Source of the DNA: Phoebastria nigripes
Taxonomy: Eukaryota > Chordata > Aves > Procellariiformes > Diomedeidae
Length of the DNA stretch: 64,000 nt
Assembly (NCBI GenBank): GCA_035582835.1
Contig: JAYKAV010001000.1
Span: 4,097,448 to 4,161,447, forward strand
Reading direction: 5' to 3'
Position 1 is the first letter of the stretch, and each line of letters opens with the position of its first letter. The translations under genes were made by a program, and so were the position numbers. The notes under the pieces were generated by a model. That model searched no databases. It had not been told where the DNA came from and saw only the letters and a program-made list of their open reading frames with translations. Below are positions 23,701 to 36,000 of the stretch, one piece after another.

Positions 23701-24600
23701 ACTTTGTCATGTTGCTTTTTAAAATGTGATTGCATTAGAGTTAAGTGCCTGAATTATTTAGGAGCACAGGTTTCCGATGAAGCCAGTGAAGTGTTTCAGA
23801 AGTTTATACACCTGAGGTATAGAATGAACGATTATTTTATTTTTATAGCAACTTTACTAATAACTTAANGGGGAAAAAACTCATTCAGTGACATAAAGAA
23901 AAAGATAAAAACCCTCAGATTTTAAATTAGAATTAGCAAAGAGGCAGAAAGGAACAATTTTTAAAAACTGAAAAGGAAGGAGACTCTTTATCTTTAAGGT
24001 TAGAAATAAAAAATTTGCTTTAAAGGTGAAGTTTAAATTACAAGAAATCCATAGTAAAGATTTGTCAGAGTCCTCCATTCAGAACACGGTAAGATCAAAT
24101 CCTACTTTACAAGGAAAATGAGGAACAAAAGGGTAGACTTTAAACACAGTATGTTGAAGGATCTTGCAATAAATATTCAGCAGAAACAGTAGGAAGGGGT
24201 GACAAGATATTTTTATTTGGATTAGTTGCAAAATGTAAAAGGAAAATAATGGAATAGAAGGAAAACATCTTTCTTTGGACAGGAAAATACAGTATGCAAA
24301 AATCAGAAGTAAAAAATAGCATTTCTTCCATGTGTTAAAATAATGTGATCTGTGATCTTCANTCTTTATAGCCAGTTCTAAGGATGCACCAGTTTGTTGA
24401 GTGGAGGGTGGTGCCATGTGATCAGAAACATGCCATTGATTGCAACACGTCATGAATACCCATTGATTTGATTTGAAAACATTGTGCCAAGCCGTTTTCC
24501 TTAGAAAGCTGTTGTGGAACATAGCTATGAGATTTACTAGCATTTTTCAGTAGTTCCTCCTTACCTGTTATGCATTAACAATCCTGCAACTAGGGTAAAT
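17721..24600. other. Intergenic, no gene recognised
   Basis: The stretch contains simple T/G tracts (20031-20060), a 13-bp direct repeat with hairpin near 20485-20536, a G8 run near 22592 and otherwise unremarkable AT-rich DNA. ORFs up to 154 codons on the - strand (24079-24543) contain an N and show no family resemblance. Confidence 0.55.
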
Positions 24601-27600
24601 GCTGCTGATTCTCTATTCTTTTTTTTTTTTTTAAATTGTGTAGTCATTATGTTTTCACAGCTTCTCTTTCTTCTTCCACAAGTAGGTCAGATCCATTTCT
24701 AGTTCATCACTTCAAAGTACCGTAACAGCAGGGCACTAGAAAGAGCCACATACAAGGTAAGGAGGAGGAAGAGAGCCAGGTAGGGAACTGGCAAAAGAAT
24801 GTATACTTGAAAAGCTTTCGTTTTGTTATGGGGGATGAAGCTCTAGTTCTAAACAAGAGGTGCTGTCGACTGTTGTGTGCTATAACATGGGGTGGCTCAT
24901 AGAAATGACCATTCACTGCCTCGCAGTTGCTCGTATTTGCTATGTTCAGGAGCATGCAGTGAAGCCTTGTCTCACTCCTGCACCGGCAGACACCAGTTTC
25001 CTGCAGCAGCTGGTGCTAACAGTGGAGAGGGCATGTGAAGCACTGAAGTTGCTTATGAAAAGCAGCAATCCAACAATCCCCCAACTGCCAGCCAGTCAGG
25101 GCCCATCACAGTTGTACTGTGAATGGCAGTACCAAACGCAAACTACCCCTGCCCTGCAAAAGCAACAAGATTTTCACAAAACGTTGCTCCGTTTTGTGAA
25201 AACATCATGATGTTTGTGTTAAGTGTTTCTAGTTATTATGGTTTTAGGAAATAAAAAAAAAAAAAAGTTCATGAAAAACATTTTGCAATTAATTTTTCAT
25301 CGTGCTCCAGTAAATAAAAATCCATTGGAAACACACTGAATGGATTTTTGTCACTAACATCTGCTTCCTTTATCTTCCCTCCATGCCATTTGGGTAGTAG
25401 TTTACTACTGTATACTTAGATGATTTCAAAATTACCTGTATTTTTCCTCCTAAAATATTTTAGCTTGTTCCCTAAAAAAGGGAGAGCCATGCAAATTTAA
25501 GCTCATATAGCCTAAGTGGGTTATATTCTGATAATTTTATTTCTGATAAATATATTTACAGTCAGATAAACATATAAATGCTTATTCAGAGTGGAAACTA
25601 ACTAATCAAATAACTAAGGGAGAAAAAACATCCCCAGGTCATGTAACACAAATGCAGGCAAAAAGCTTCTAAGAATATTTTAGGAGGTACAAATGCAATG
25701 AGATATAGTAGAAATCTGTTTTGTGGTTGTTTTTTTGGTGTTTGTTTTGTTTGTTTGTTTGTTTTGGGTTTTTTGGTGTTTTGGGGTTTTTTGTGTGTTT
25801 TTTTTTGTTTTTTTTNGCTCCACCTCTTAGTGACATAGATTAGGGAAAAGAATTGGTGCTTTCAAATGGAATAGAAAAAGGTAGGTTTTGACAGAATTCC
25901 CATAGCATCTCACTAAAGAGTCAAACCAGAATAACAAACAACTGGGAAAAATTTTAATCAGCTGAAAGCAAGCTGATTTGCCTCCTTAAATATGGATGTA
26001 CTTAATCAATGCATGCTATTGTGTTTATCAATGGAAATTGGGTATGATTTGTTAATGAAATGGACTTTCAGAGTCAGCTAGTGGATTGTGAAGAGTTCCT
26101 GTTCTTGCTAACCAAAGCAGCAAGACAACCTTTTGACCTGAGCAGTAGTCTAACTTTTTTAAAAGAAATACAACTAATTAAATGATAGATGATGAAATCA
26201 TTAACAGTCAGTAAGCTTCTAACCTGGGAAGTGTGTCAGTAAGTGGGGAAAAAAACAAATAGTGGAAGAAAAGCCATAGAAACAAAGTTATGCCATCAAA
26301 TGTGTAGAGAATTAAAATAGGAGGGTGAACTGTCCCAAAAGCAAAGTGTTTGAAGAGAGTTTGGTCTAAATTTATACTAAATCCATTACTGTAATGCCAA
26401 ATTATGTCAAGAGTTAAAAATAAAGCTTAGCCTGGTATGCATAATTCTCTATTCTAAATTTTATTCTGGACATATCTTACCAAAATGCTACACATGCTTT
26501 TTTTCTTTTTGTGCTATAAATGCGTTTCTGTTTTGTGAGACTATATTTTTAGATGAGTTAGTAAGGTGCTTAGAATGAACATAGACTAAAATCATAATTT
26601 CTCTTGCTTAAATGTTTTCAAATCCATAAGAAAATACTATTTTGGACTGTATTAATCCCATCTTGGGTGTAAAATGGTGAAATGCTATGCTTTTCTGTAA
26701 TTAAGGCACTCATTAGATATTTTATTTTGTAACGTGTGTTGTTTTAAATCTCTTACAATGCTGAAAAGAGGTTAAAACTGCATTTCAGGTGTAGGGAAAT
26801 AGCTATAACTTTCCTATTTTGCATCTTCTTAGATTTAAGCAGGAGGGTCTAGCGCTTTTGAGTATATCCCTTTTTACAAGCAATCCAACTTTTTTAAAGG
26901 GGAAACAAAATATCCATGGGGGACTTCAAGATTTCAAATTCTCTTCGCAGACACAATGGTCATATCTGACTGAAATATCTGACTGAATATTATATATTCT
27001 GAGGACATTCCTACGGCTGCACTCCAGATTGTAGATGTCCCTCTAACAGGGCTTTTATTTTCTTTAAACTCTATTATTATATAAAAATATTTGTAATTTT
27101 GNAAAATATGTACTGTATAAGAGAAACAAAATCTAGATGTTTTACAAGGGAATTTAATGCTGGCTGATGTGCTTGACTGACAACCCTAAAGACAGAATGC
27201 TCTATTTCATGTCCCAGAACAGATACATCATAGGGTAATGATGTGCCATAACTGTTAAAAATTCAGAGTGAAAATTCAGTCTCTTGCTTTATTCATACTA
27301 GAGTCATGTATTACATCTGTTCTGCTAATGCCGCCAGTAAAGCACACATCTCTCCTGTGATACAGTGACTTCTTTTTATTAAGGCAGAGATCTGTCTGCA
27401 TATAAAATATGATTACATAAACAATTCATATAGCCTGTGCCTGAAATTTCTGCGAAGCACTTACTGCAGCTGGTTACTATAGCAACAGGCAAAGGAGGCT
27501 GGTTTAAATTTGTTAGTTTGCTATGGGAGAGGCTTTCTATTTTGTTGCATTTTGCTTCAGATGGGAAACACGCTGGTGTAACATCTCTATACAAACAATT

Positions 27601-29640
27601 TAAACCTCATGTAAACCAGTCCACTGGGAAGTACAACATGTTCCACTTGTGTAAATCACTTACCTGTGTGAGTGCTCTGCTGTAACGCTTCCTGATTCCT
27701 CTAAGTTACCTCAGTCATTTTTGTGTGTAAGACTGGAGAGATAATGTCATAAGCACTAGTACTGTATTTGTCCTCCTTCCCTCCTGTAACACATATCTTA
27801 AAATTATTTTTTTTAAAACATGCACTAAATCAAGGTGACAACATCAGGAAAAGAGGGTGGACATAAAAAGTACAGTCACCTGTAAAGCCAGACAGTTTCA
27901 TATATCAAGACACAATTAGGTCTTTCAAATTATGGCACAGGAGAGAAAGCCATACCAGCATGCTGCACAGAGAAAACGTCATTAACTGAAATAGTACTTT
28001 TACTGAAAAAGATAAGTAGTAAAGTGTAGGGCAAGTTCCAATGGAGGAAAAGAATGAAAATGCGTGAAGGATAGCTATACCCATTGCGGATTTGCATTGA
28101 GCCTCCTTCCTTGGAAAATATTTAGCTACTGAAAAACACCAGTTCACAGCAAGAGGAAGAACTTCACAACTGACTTTGCAAAGCTGCTAGGGGCTTTCCA
28201 TCAAAACAGTGGTAATTTTGGACAGGTAAATGGGACAGTCTTTGTAGCCTGAACAGTTCCTACAAAATATGGGAGGGCATGATGAATGCAGATGTTTTCC
28301 TTGCGTGTAAGTAACCTTTGCATTAGGACCCACATACCTATGGCCCAGTGACCTAAAATCTCTATTTGGGAAAGGATTTAATAGCAACAGCAGAACTGAA
28401 CCAGCCATACCTTCTTTGTTCTATGTGATTCTGCTGTTCACCCACTAAAGGGAGCATCTTAGAAAAACCCTGATAGATACTACTAAAAATGATAATTCAT
28501 TCAGGTATCTGATCTGCACACAATGCAACTGTTATGTAATGAAAAGCTACATTTACTGCACATAAAGTCATATCTGATCTTTCTGATATTCCAAGAGTCT
28601 ATGGAAAGTTTCAACTTCTTCCCATCTGTAACAAGTCCCTCCTTCTGCACCTACAACAGGGAATGGATGCTGCAGAAGCCTTGAGGTCTGTGTGGTCTCA
28701 GCTTAATTTTCTCCTTCATTTAATCATAGAATTTAATCATAGTACATTAGATTGATTTAAAATTTTTATTCTAGCTATCTGGTTAGAAAAAAAACATTTC
28801 ATAATGGCAAGACAGAATGTTAACCCAAAGAAGATTATTCTGCAGTATTTGTGCTCTAGCAGATGTTTCTCTTATCTAAGTGCTGCAATCAGTACAAAGA
28901 ATAGGGAGTTATATGGCTTTCATGCTGAAATGTGCATGGAAAGCTTTTTCAATTTATTAAAAAAAAAAAAGTGGCCTGTGGGATTCAAACAAATCCAACT
29001 CAACACTCTGCCNGAAGACTGGCAGGTGAAAGATGCCTCCTGGATGACCTTGCTCATTCACAAAAAGAACAGGAGTAATTTTCTTCCTCAACAGAAAATC
29101 AAAAGTTTGCCTAAAATTAATCTTGTGATTATGATAAATTAGCTATACTTACCTGAACATTTCCTTTATTCAGGAGATAAGGTGTATAAATCTATGATGG
29201 AGTTGGCAAGCTTGCAGCTTGGAAACAGAATTAGATACGTTAGCCATGGCAATCAGAGAAAGCTTGTCAGAATCCCTTCAGCAGTAGTGGCATAACTGCA
29301 CAGCACAGTCGTTGCCCTTTTGAGGAACAGGCCCAACAACTTTTCCCTGTGTAGGACATGGTAAAATCTACCTAATGAAACCACAAATCCCTGCCTTTGA
29401 ATGTTGCTTACCAACTCTCTTCCAGATGAGCCATTTGGTTTTGGTTTTGTTTTTTTGAATAAGCTAGCCAAATGCTATGAAATTTTCATGTTTTCTCTCA
29501 AATTGCCAAAGAAAACAGTGCTGTACAGAATCTTGAGGCATTACTGTCATTCTTTAGCCATACTGACAGTAAACCAATTATTCCTTCTTTAATTTATATC
29601 CCCTGGACAGTTTCTGGTTTTGAGCTAGTATTTTGCTTTT
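24601..29640. other. Intergenic, no gene recognised
   Basis: A T/G simple-repeat block sits at 25725-25816 (GTTT and GGTTTT units). A 116-codon ORF at 24860-25210 is followed by AATAAA fused to an A14 run (25250-25266), but the product resembles no family I know. An RFX X-box-like 14-mer lies at 27473-27486. The rest is AT-rich. Confidence 0.5.
25725..25816. repeat. G/T-rich simple repeat
   Basis: Runs of GTTT, GGTTTT and GTGTTT make up about 90 bp with one N. Low complexity. Confidence 0.85.
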
Positions 29641-29649
29641 TATTATACN

Positions 29650-30450
29650 GTTACTTGGGTTTTCTAACAGACTTTTGTTGAAGAACTCTGTCAAAGGCCT
29701 TCTGTGAGCCTGAACAGATCCTGCCAGCTGGTTTTTGTGTAGTTACTCTGATAAAGTTCATGTGGCTGACAGTGGCCTGCAGGGAACATGGCTTACTCCT
29801 GCTGTTTGTGTCTGTCAGCAAATAGTCATTATAATTTTGTTTTTAGTTTTTAAGCCAATTTATTGGAAGTTAGATCAGTGAGGTCTATGATATTTCTCAA
29901 AAGAGTAGAAATAGCACAAGCAATCTTCTTGTCCTCCATGCTAGGAAGTGAGAAGCTATTTTAGCCAGCAGCTCAGCCATTTCGTTTCTGATAGATCTAA
30001 GTGCAATACTGTCATCTTCTAGTTTCTGCNGTTGTCTCATCTTTCCTATTGGAAAAGAGCAAGTTAGGAGCATCCAGTTTTTTTGTTATTCTCATTGTAA
30101 GNTGATGCAATGTCAGCTTTTCATTGTCTTAATTATTGAACTATTCTGTGAGCTCTGGAATAATACAGCTGTCCCAGATTTCACGCACCATGTCACCTTC
30201 CCCTATGAAAATGTATTTTGATCTCAGGGATGTCCTCCAAATTCTTTCATGAATGTTAAAGCAAATAACTTATTCAGGCCTTCAGCAACATTAGCCTCAT
30301 CTGCCACTATTAGTATATTCACATTCCTTAATGATCCTGTTGACTTATTTTTTTTTCTGGCTGATTGCTTCTTTTTAATGTCTATCTTTATTAATTTTGA
30401 AAAATAGTCTTTTTATTTGCATTTTGATGAATATTCCTATCATTTCTAAA
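29650..30450 (-). mobile_element. Degraded CR1/L3-type LINE relic, ORF2 region
   Basis: Read on the + strand, the segment follows the reverse complement of the reverse-transcriptase part of CR1/L3 LINEs. The recognisable order is CTCTGTCAAAGGCCTT, the AACATGGCTTACTCCTGCTG block, the GCAATCTTCTTGTCCTCCA block, then the stretch around AAAGCAAATAACTTATTCAG and TTGAAAAATAGTCTTTTTAT. No open frame survives. The match is from memory of the family, and the ends are approximate. Divergence is high, so the insertion is very old. Confidence 0.55.
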
Positions 30451-32880
30451 ACAGCCAACTAGCGTGATCAACATTAGCATTAACGGATTTTATTGTCTTT
30501 TTAATAATTCTTAAACAATCAGGTTTCTGGAATCAAACTATCAGCTGTGCTGCTATACCTAGGAAAAGACTTTTCTTTTATTATAACCATTGGATTTTCT
30601 CTTTTCTCTTTTTCCGTTGATTTCAGTAATATTTCTGTTATTCTCAGCTTTGTGATCTGCATCTCCAAAGACTTTTGCATCCTTTAAAAGTGCTGTTTCT
30701 TAAAAGCCTATCTTCAGATAATCCTCATCACAAGAAAATTTGGACAGTATAAGAAGCATAGGTGTTGGTAGAGGTGAAGAAGCAGTGGGGAACATGGAGG
30801 ACTGGGGTAAATGTTCCTTTGGATTACCTGCACGTAAGTATAATGCACGTCGCTGTGGAATTACAAGCTGTTAGGTTTTTGTTTCTTTTATAGATTTAAT
30901 CTGTGGGGATGTACATGCAAAAGATATCTGAATATGAAAAAAAACCTGTTTGGTTTTGTATTCATTTACAGCTTCAGCTAAGGCTGATGTCCTGCTTTGC
31001 TGGATGTTGAAAAGCTAAAACATCATGTTCCATAGACATCCCCCAGTGCTCATGGGCAGCTGACTTTCTAGGGACTACATCTGGATGGGTTGCATCTTGA
31101 ACATCATGAGTAACAGGCTTATAACCCCACCATAATGTGAGGTGGGAATGCCTTTTATGAGACAACTTCAAAATGAGGGCGACAAATAAACAAGGAAATT
31201 AGTTTTTATTTTTCATCTCTTGAAGTGAAATACTACTGAGAGCGGATCTGACTTTTGTTTGGTCAAAGTAAACTGCTAACATTTTATGTTTACGTAAAAG
31301 GCTTTCCACTTCAATCTTCCCACCTGATTTACTATGTAAGTTATAGTGCTGCAAAAAGTTAAAATTGTTGTAAAACTCTATCCTGCAGAAGTCCAGACAT
31401 GAAATTCTTGTTTCAGTAACATTTGTTTCAATATAATAGCTTACTTTTTTGAGACAGAACATTCTGGCTTGTTGCTGATCATCCTTTTCTGGTAATGATT
31501 TAGTAAAGGGCTTAATGGAATGAGAGAGCTGGCGTTTGAAACAAAGTACACTTTAGTTGGGCCAATTTCAGTTTCCCAAACAGGCAAAGGGCAAAAAACT
31601 AGTCTTGTTTCCATGTATTGCATATGCTTGAATGCTTGCAACAGGAGGCAGAATGAGCTGAAACAGTAGAGAAAACTGTTTGTAGTTTTGTGTTGGCTTA
31701 GCTGGAATAAAAAGACATTGGAAATGTACCTCAGTGACAGAGCCCATATATGCTGGAATAGGAGTTCTGGCAACTGAGAGAAAAAGCCCCAAGTGAACTT
31801 TAACAATTTAAACTATGCTAACCACCCCCAGGGGGTGTTATTTCTTCACAGTTAGTAGACTGCCTTTAAGGAAGCTCAAAAAAAAGCACCCAGTCAATGT
31901 AGCACTCCCTTCCTCATCTTTTCTTGGCTTAGAGCTTGCAACAGAACTATTTACTAATATGCTGTTAATGGCTGCCAAAGTAGTAGAGGTATTATAATCT
32001 GATGGGTATAAGGTTTGCAAGAAGACATGATGTGTTTTATTAGGTATGCTGAGAACTGGGAAAAACTGACACCCAATCGTCTTGATCTGTGGTTGCTTCC
32101 AAGGATGACTGAGCACCACAGGATTGTGTGAAGGGAACAAAATGTCTCATAAAATCAGAACGTTTCAGTAAGGGAATGGTAGTGACAGTGAAGGATTCTG
32201 ATTACAGTCCTTCTAGTCTTTGACAACAATAGTGGGAACAATTAAGGATGCCATTTAAAAATGGAGAGGGAGTAAAAATTGCTCAGGAAATCCAGTGGGG
32301 AGGAAGTTAGGTATTTCTTCCAATTTATGTAGGAACAATCACTATTGCTTAACCTCGGTGTACAGGGTTATAAGAAGTATCATTGATGGTCATGTGATCA
32401 GACTATTTCTAGGCTGTTAGGTGTCTTTTACCATCCCTCAGTGGGTTTCTCTCTTAAAGAATAGACTTTCTTATAGCTCTGGTAGTGCACAAAAGTATAG
32501 TACAGCTGGTTGGTAAGCAGAATGTGCATCTGAGTTCTATAATAACGTGCAAGAAAAAGATCTTTGAGATTTAAACTCTTCCCCAAATCTATTAAATAAA
32601 AACCCTAAGAATTAAAATAGAATTAAACAATTCTGGAATAAAATCCTTTCGGTTGTCCTGATGCCTAGTTCCTTACTTTGTGGGGTCTATAAAAGTTTAT
32701 GTATTTTTCCCCTGAAGTGTTACAGTGGAGCTTTGGCTTAAGATAACAAATATTGGTATTGTGTAAAATGCCACCGAATGCAGCTGTTAGCATGCCAATC
32801 ATTTGCTGTATTATTTTCTCTTTCTGCAATAATTCATACAGCTTTCTTCTAAGGATACATTACAGCTTGATCCCTAACTT
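30451..32880. other. Intergenic, no gene recognised
   Basis: The left few hundred bases may continue the LINE relic. Two - strand ORFs at 31199-31462 and 31441-31806 overlap in different frames and show no family signature. Nothing else is recognisable. Confidence 0.5.
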
Positions 32881-32889
32881 GTATATTTT

Positions 32890-33015
32890 AAATAGACAAG
32901 ACTGACAAAGGGGAGTAGAGAGGGTACATGACAAGTCATAAACAGAGAGGTAAAATGGCTTTCCCAAAGTCACACAAAAGGATTGTAGAAGAATTGGGAG
33001 CAGATGCCATCATCC
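32890..33015 (-). repeat. Possible MIR-type SINE relic
   Basis: The stretch ACAGAGAGGTAAAATGGCTT, then TCCCAAAGTCACACAAAAGG and GAATTGGGAGCAGA, follows the reverse complement of the MIR core (AGAGAGGTTAAGTgactTGCCCAAGGTCACACAG...). About 65 bp align well; the flanks fade. Identification is from memory of the core. Confidence 0.45.
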
Positions 33016-36000
33016 TCGATTAAGTTCCCACTTGCTGGATAAGAGCGTTTTGGTATGAAGATATGACATGAATGTTTTTATCTGTGAACATTTGATTATC
33101 CCTAAAGAATTAACACCTTAATGAAAGAATTTTGATAAATTTAGTGATACATTTATTTGTTTCTTTAAGCTGAATTCAGATTTGTCAGCAAAAGTGTATG
33201 GATTTCTCAGTACTGGTTTTAGTGGATGAACTATTTGAAGTATTTGCCTGTATCAAATCCACAATGACTACCAATTACACTACCTTAAATAACCTGTTCT
33301 TTTAGTGCTCTAAAGCTTGGCTTCAGGCCTTTTAATCCTATTTTAGCATATGAAGATAACTTGTAAACTGCCCTTTGTTTATTTCCCAAATGGAAGTTTT
33401 GAGCCTTCATCCAGAAAACAGAAACAAGAAAGTCATACCTGTGTTTCCAATGGTGTAGAAAACTTCTCCTCTTTTCTGAATAACATTACTATCAAGCTTC
33501 TGCTTTAATGCCTGTTAAACTTGCTTCGGCTGGAAGAATATATTGAATAGATTTTGAACTTCTATCACATGCTTACTGCTTTGTCAGTAAAATTGCTGCA
33601 ATATCTCATGCCATCTGTCACAATTCCTTCTCTCAGCAGGGGCTCTTTGCCAGTTATAATGTTATAATGTCTAAACTGTTAGCATGAAAGAATATTATTG
33701 CTGGGCATTTTGTTGCTCAGGCAGAAGGTTATGTTAAGGAAAAAGGAACATGATGTAAGATTTTTTTTTTTTTTTTTGGGGGGGGCGGGGGGGTTATATG
33801 ATTTTAAATTTGAATAAAAATCTTTCTAAAAATACCAGATGGTATAATAATCTTTGATGTATTCTTGGCTTCTGGACTGCTGTTGTGGTTTGCCATAACA
33901 AAATTTCTATGTTCTGAAGAACAGTTGCTGGCTTGCTTGTTCTTGCTTCTCAGAACTCTTTGCCACATGCAAACAATTTTTGAAAATGATACTCATGCAA
34001 TGCATGGGAGTTAAATTACAATACCAAGTGTATACTGTGTGTCGTGTGCGGCATAGTAATAGATATAGTGTAGTGACTGCTAAAAAGACTGGCATCCTTA
34101 CAAGTCACTGGATACTGCAGTTGCATTTCAGTGCGCTACAGTACTTTCTTGTAGGAGGTAAGCTACTGTCAAAATGCTTTGACAAATAACTTAAGAGGAT
34201 GCCTAAGTCTTCACCCAAAAATCTTTACAACTGGTGTAATGTAATTTCTGCTGGCACAGGATAGTTAACNTACTACTCCTGGCCAAATTCCAGCTGAGAT
34301 AAAACATCATCAGACCTAAATCTTCCATGTACAACCAGTTTGAAAAAGTGTTTCCTTCCAGTTCAACATGAGCAGGTACTGTATTACTGATGTGATGGCT
34401 GTCATGGTTGCTCTCTCATATTGATACAAGTCCAACTAAGTTTAGCCATGGCATTTATTTCAGTGCATTCTTAACATCCCTCTGTCCCTAAAAGGCAGTG
34501 GAGTATCAAGTATATATCAGTCAAATTAAATACCTATGTTTCTGCAGAATTATTCATCAAAGGTTCTTTTTCTTAAGAAAGTAGTGGTTGCAAAACATTT
34601 TTTTAAGACATACTTTTGTGTAGTTTTAAAAGCTAATAGACTTCTTTATACACTGAAATATATAAAGAATGAAATTATTTGGGAATGAAAATCTTTCCCA
34701 AAACTGGGCCAAATCTTCATCTAGAAATTGGATTATAGTTAAGCAAGTGCATTTCTTATGGAAGCATTGACAAACATTCCGCTGCTTAATTTCGCTTGAA
34801 TAACCCTTCTGTGGTGTTTCAGTAATTCTCCAGTATTCATGTCTGGGAACATTAAGAATCAAAATATGCTCCTTTTCCCCCAGCATTGGCTTCATTCATG
34901 CCTTTCATGCTTGTATCCAGGAATATCTTTGGAGGGCTTAAATAGCTGTAGTCTAAGCTCTGTGAGTCACTGGAGGAGAANTGGAGATGAGCAAATGAAT
35001 ATTTAAAAAAACTTGTAGCAGCGTGGATTTGTAAATTGCATAAATTCCACAGGCATTTACTGTCGTGCCTTCAACAGCTAGTGAAATACTCATCAATCTG
35101 TTCTGTAAGGACTAATCACAATGAAGCAAGGTTACTGTTTATTTCACTTAAAGTATCCTATGAATCAGTCCTTTGCATCCATCTGCTTCTTATGTAAACA
35201 GTTTGTCTTATACAAACATTGGTGGTTTTTATATAGTAAGTTGTACAAATTCTATTCATTTACTTATGCTGGAAATTATTTCCTTGACCATGAGTTTTCC
35301 TTCAAAGCAGAATAAATCCCTTGTTCAAAATTAAGAAATGTATTTTTGAAAGTCCTGTGGTTTATTAATTAATTTATGCATGCTCATGCTTTGGGTTTTT
35401 TTTTGTCTTGGAATGTAGTTGTGAAAAATGTCATGCTCTACTATGAGAGTTTGTCATGTCTCAATAGTCCTTGTAATATTCCACATCTCTTTCATTTTAT
35501 GTATTTGGATATGTTTAGAAACAAAATTAAGATTGAAGAGGAGTTAAGAAATTTCAAACTTATGCCTCTGTGGACAGCCTAATTTTTCAGTATATACAAC
35601 TGTGTTCATTCTTAGACAGAAGGACATCCAAGGATTACTTCTTGCTGTAGTTTGAACTGCCATTCAATGAGACAGCACATATGAACTGAAAGTGAGAGAG
35701 TTAAAACTTAGGTCTTTTTGCACAGAAGTATATTTTTAGTTNCTCATTTTTATTATATTGTCAAACAGCACAACCCATTAAACAATGATGGTGATACATG
35801 GTGATGCCACTGCTAACATTTAATACGAGATTTCTCTTGCACTGGATGCTTAAACCCTCTTTCTATGGACAGTTAATCTGCATTAGCTCTACTTAAGAAA
35901 AGAGGATCAGTCAAAGAACTGTCTATTTTAATTGTAATCAATTTAGTAAAGCTTAGAGCACCATATGGGGGCAGGGCTCCATCATAATCTGAGCTGCACA

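Noticed and set aside
24079..24543. 154-codon - strand ORF
   Set aside because: Contains an N, is low in complexity (Phe/Leu-rich) and has no family signature.
24860..25266. 116-codon ORF ending near AATAAA and an A14 run, like a retrocopy
   Set aside because: The product resembles no gene I know, AATAAA merges directly with the A run instead of preceding it by 10-30 bases, and no target duplication was found.
28720..28745. TTTAATCATAGAATTTAATCATAG as another CR1 tail
   Set aside because: Only the octamer-like motif matches; the adjoining GGTTTGG...AAGGGACCTT block is missing.
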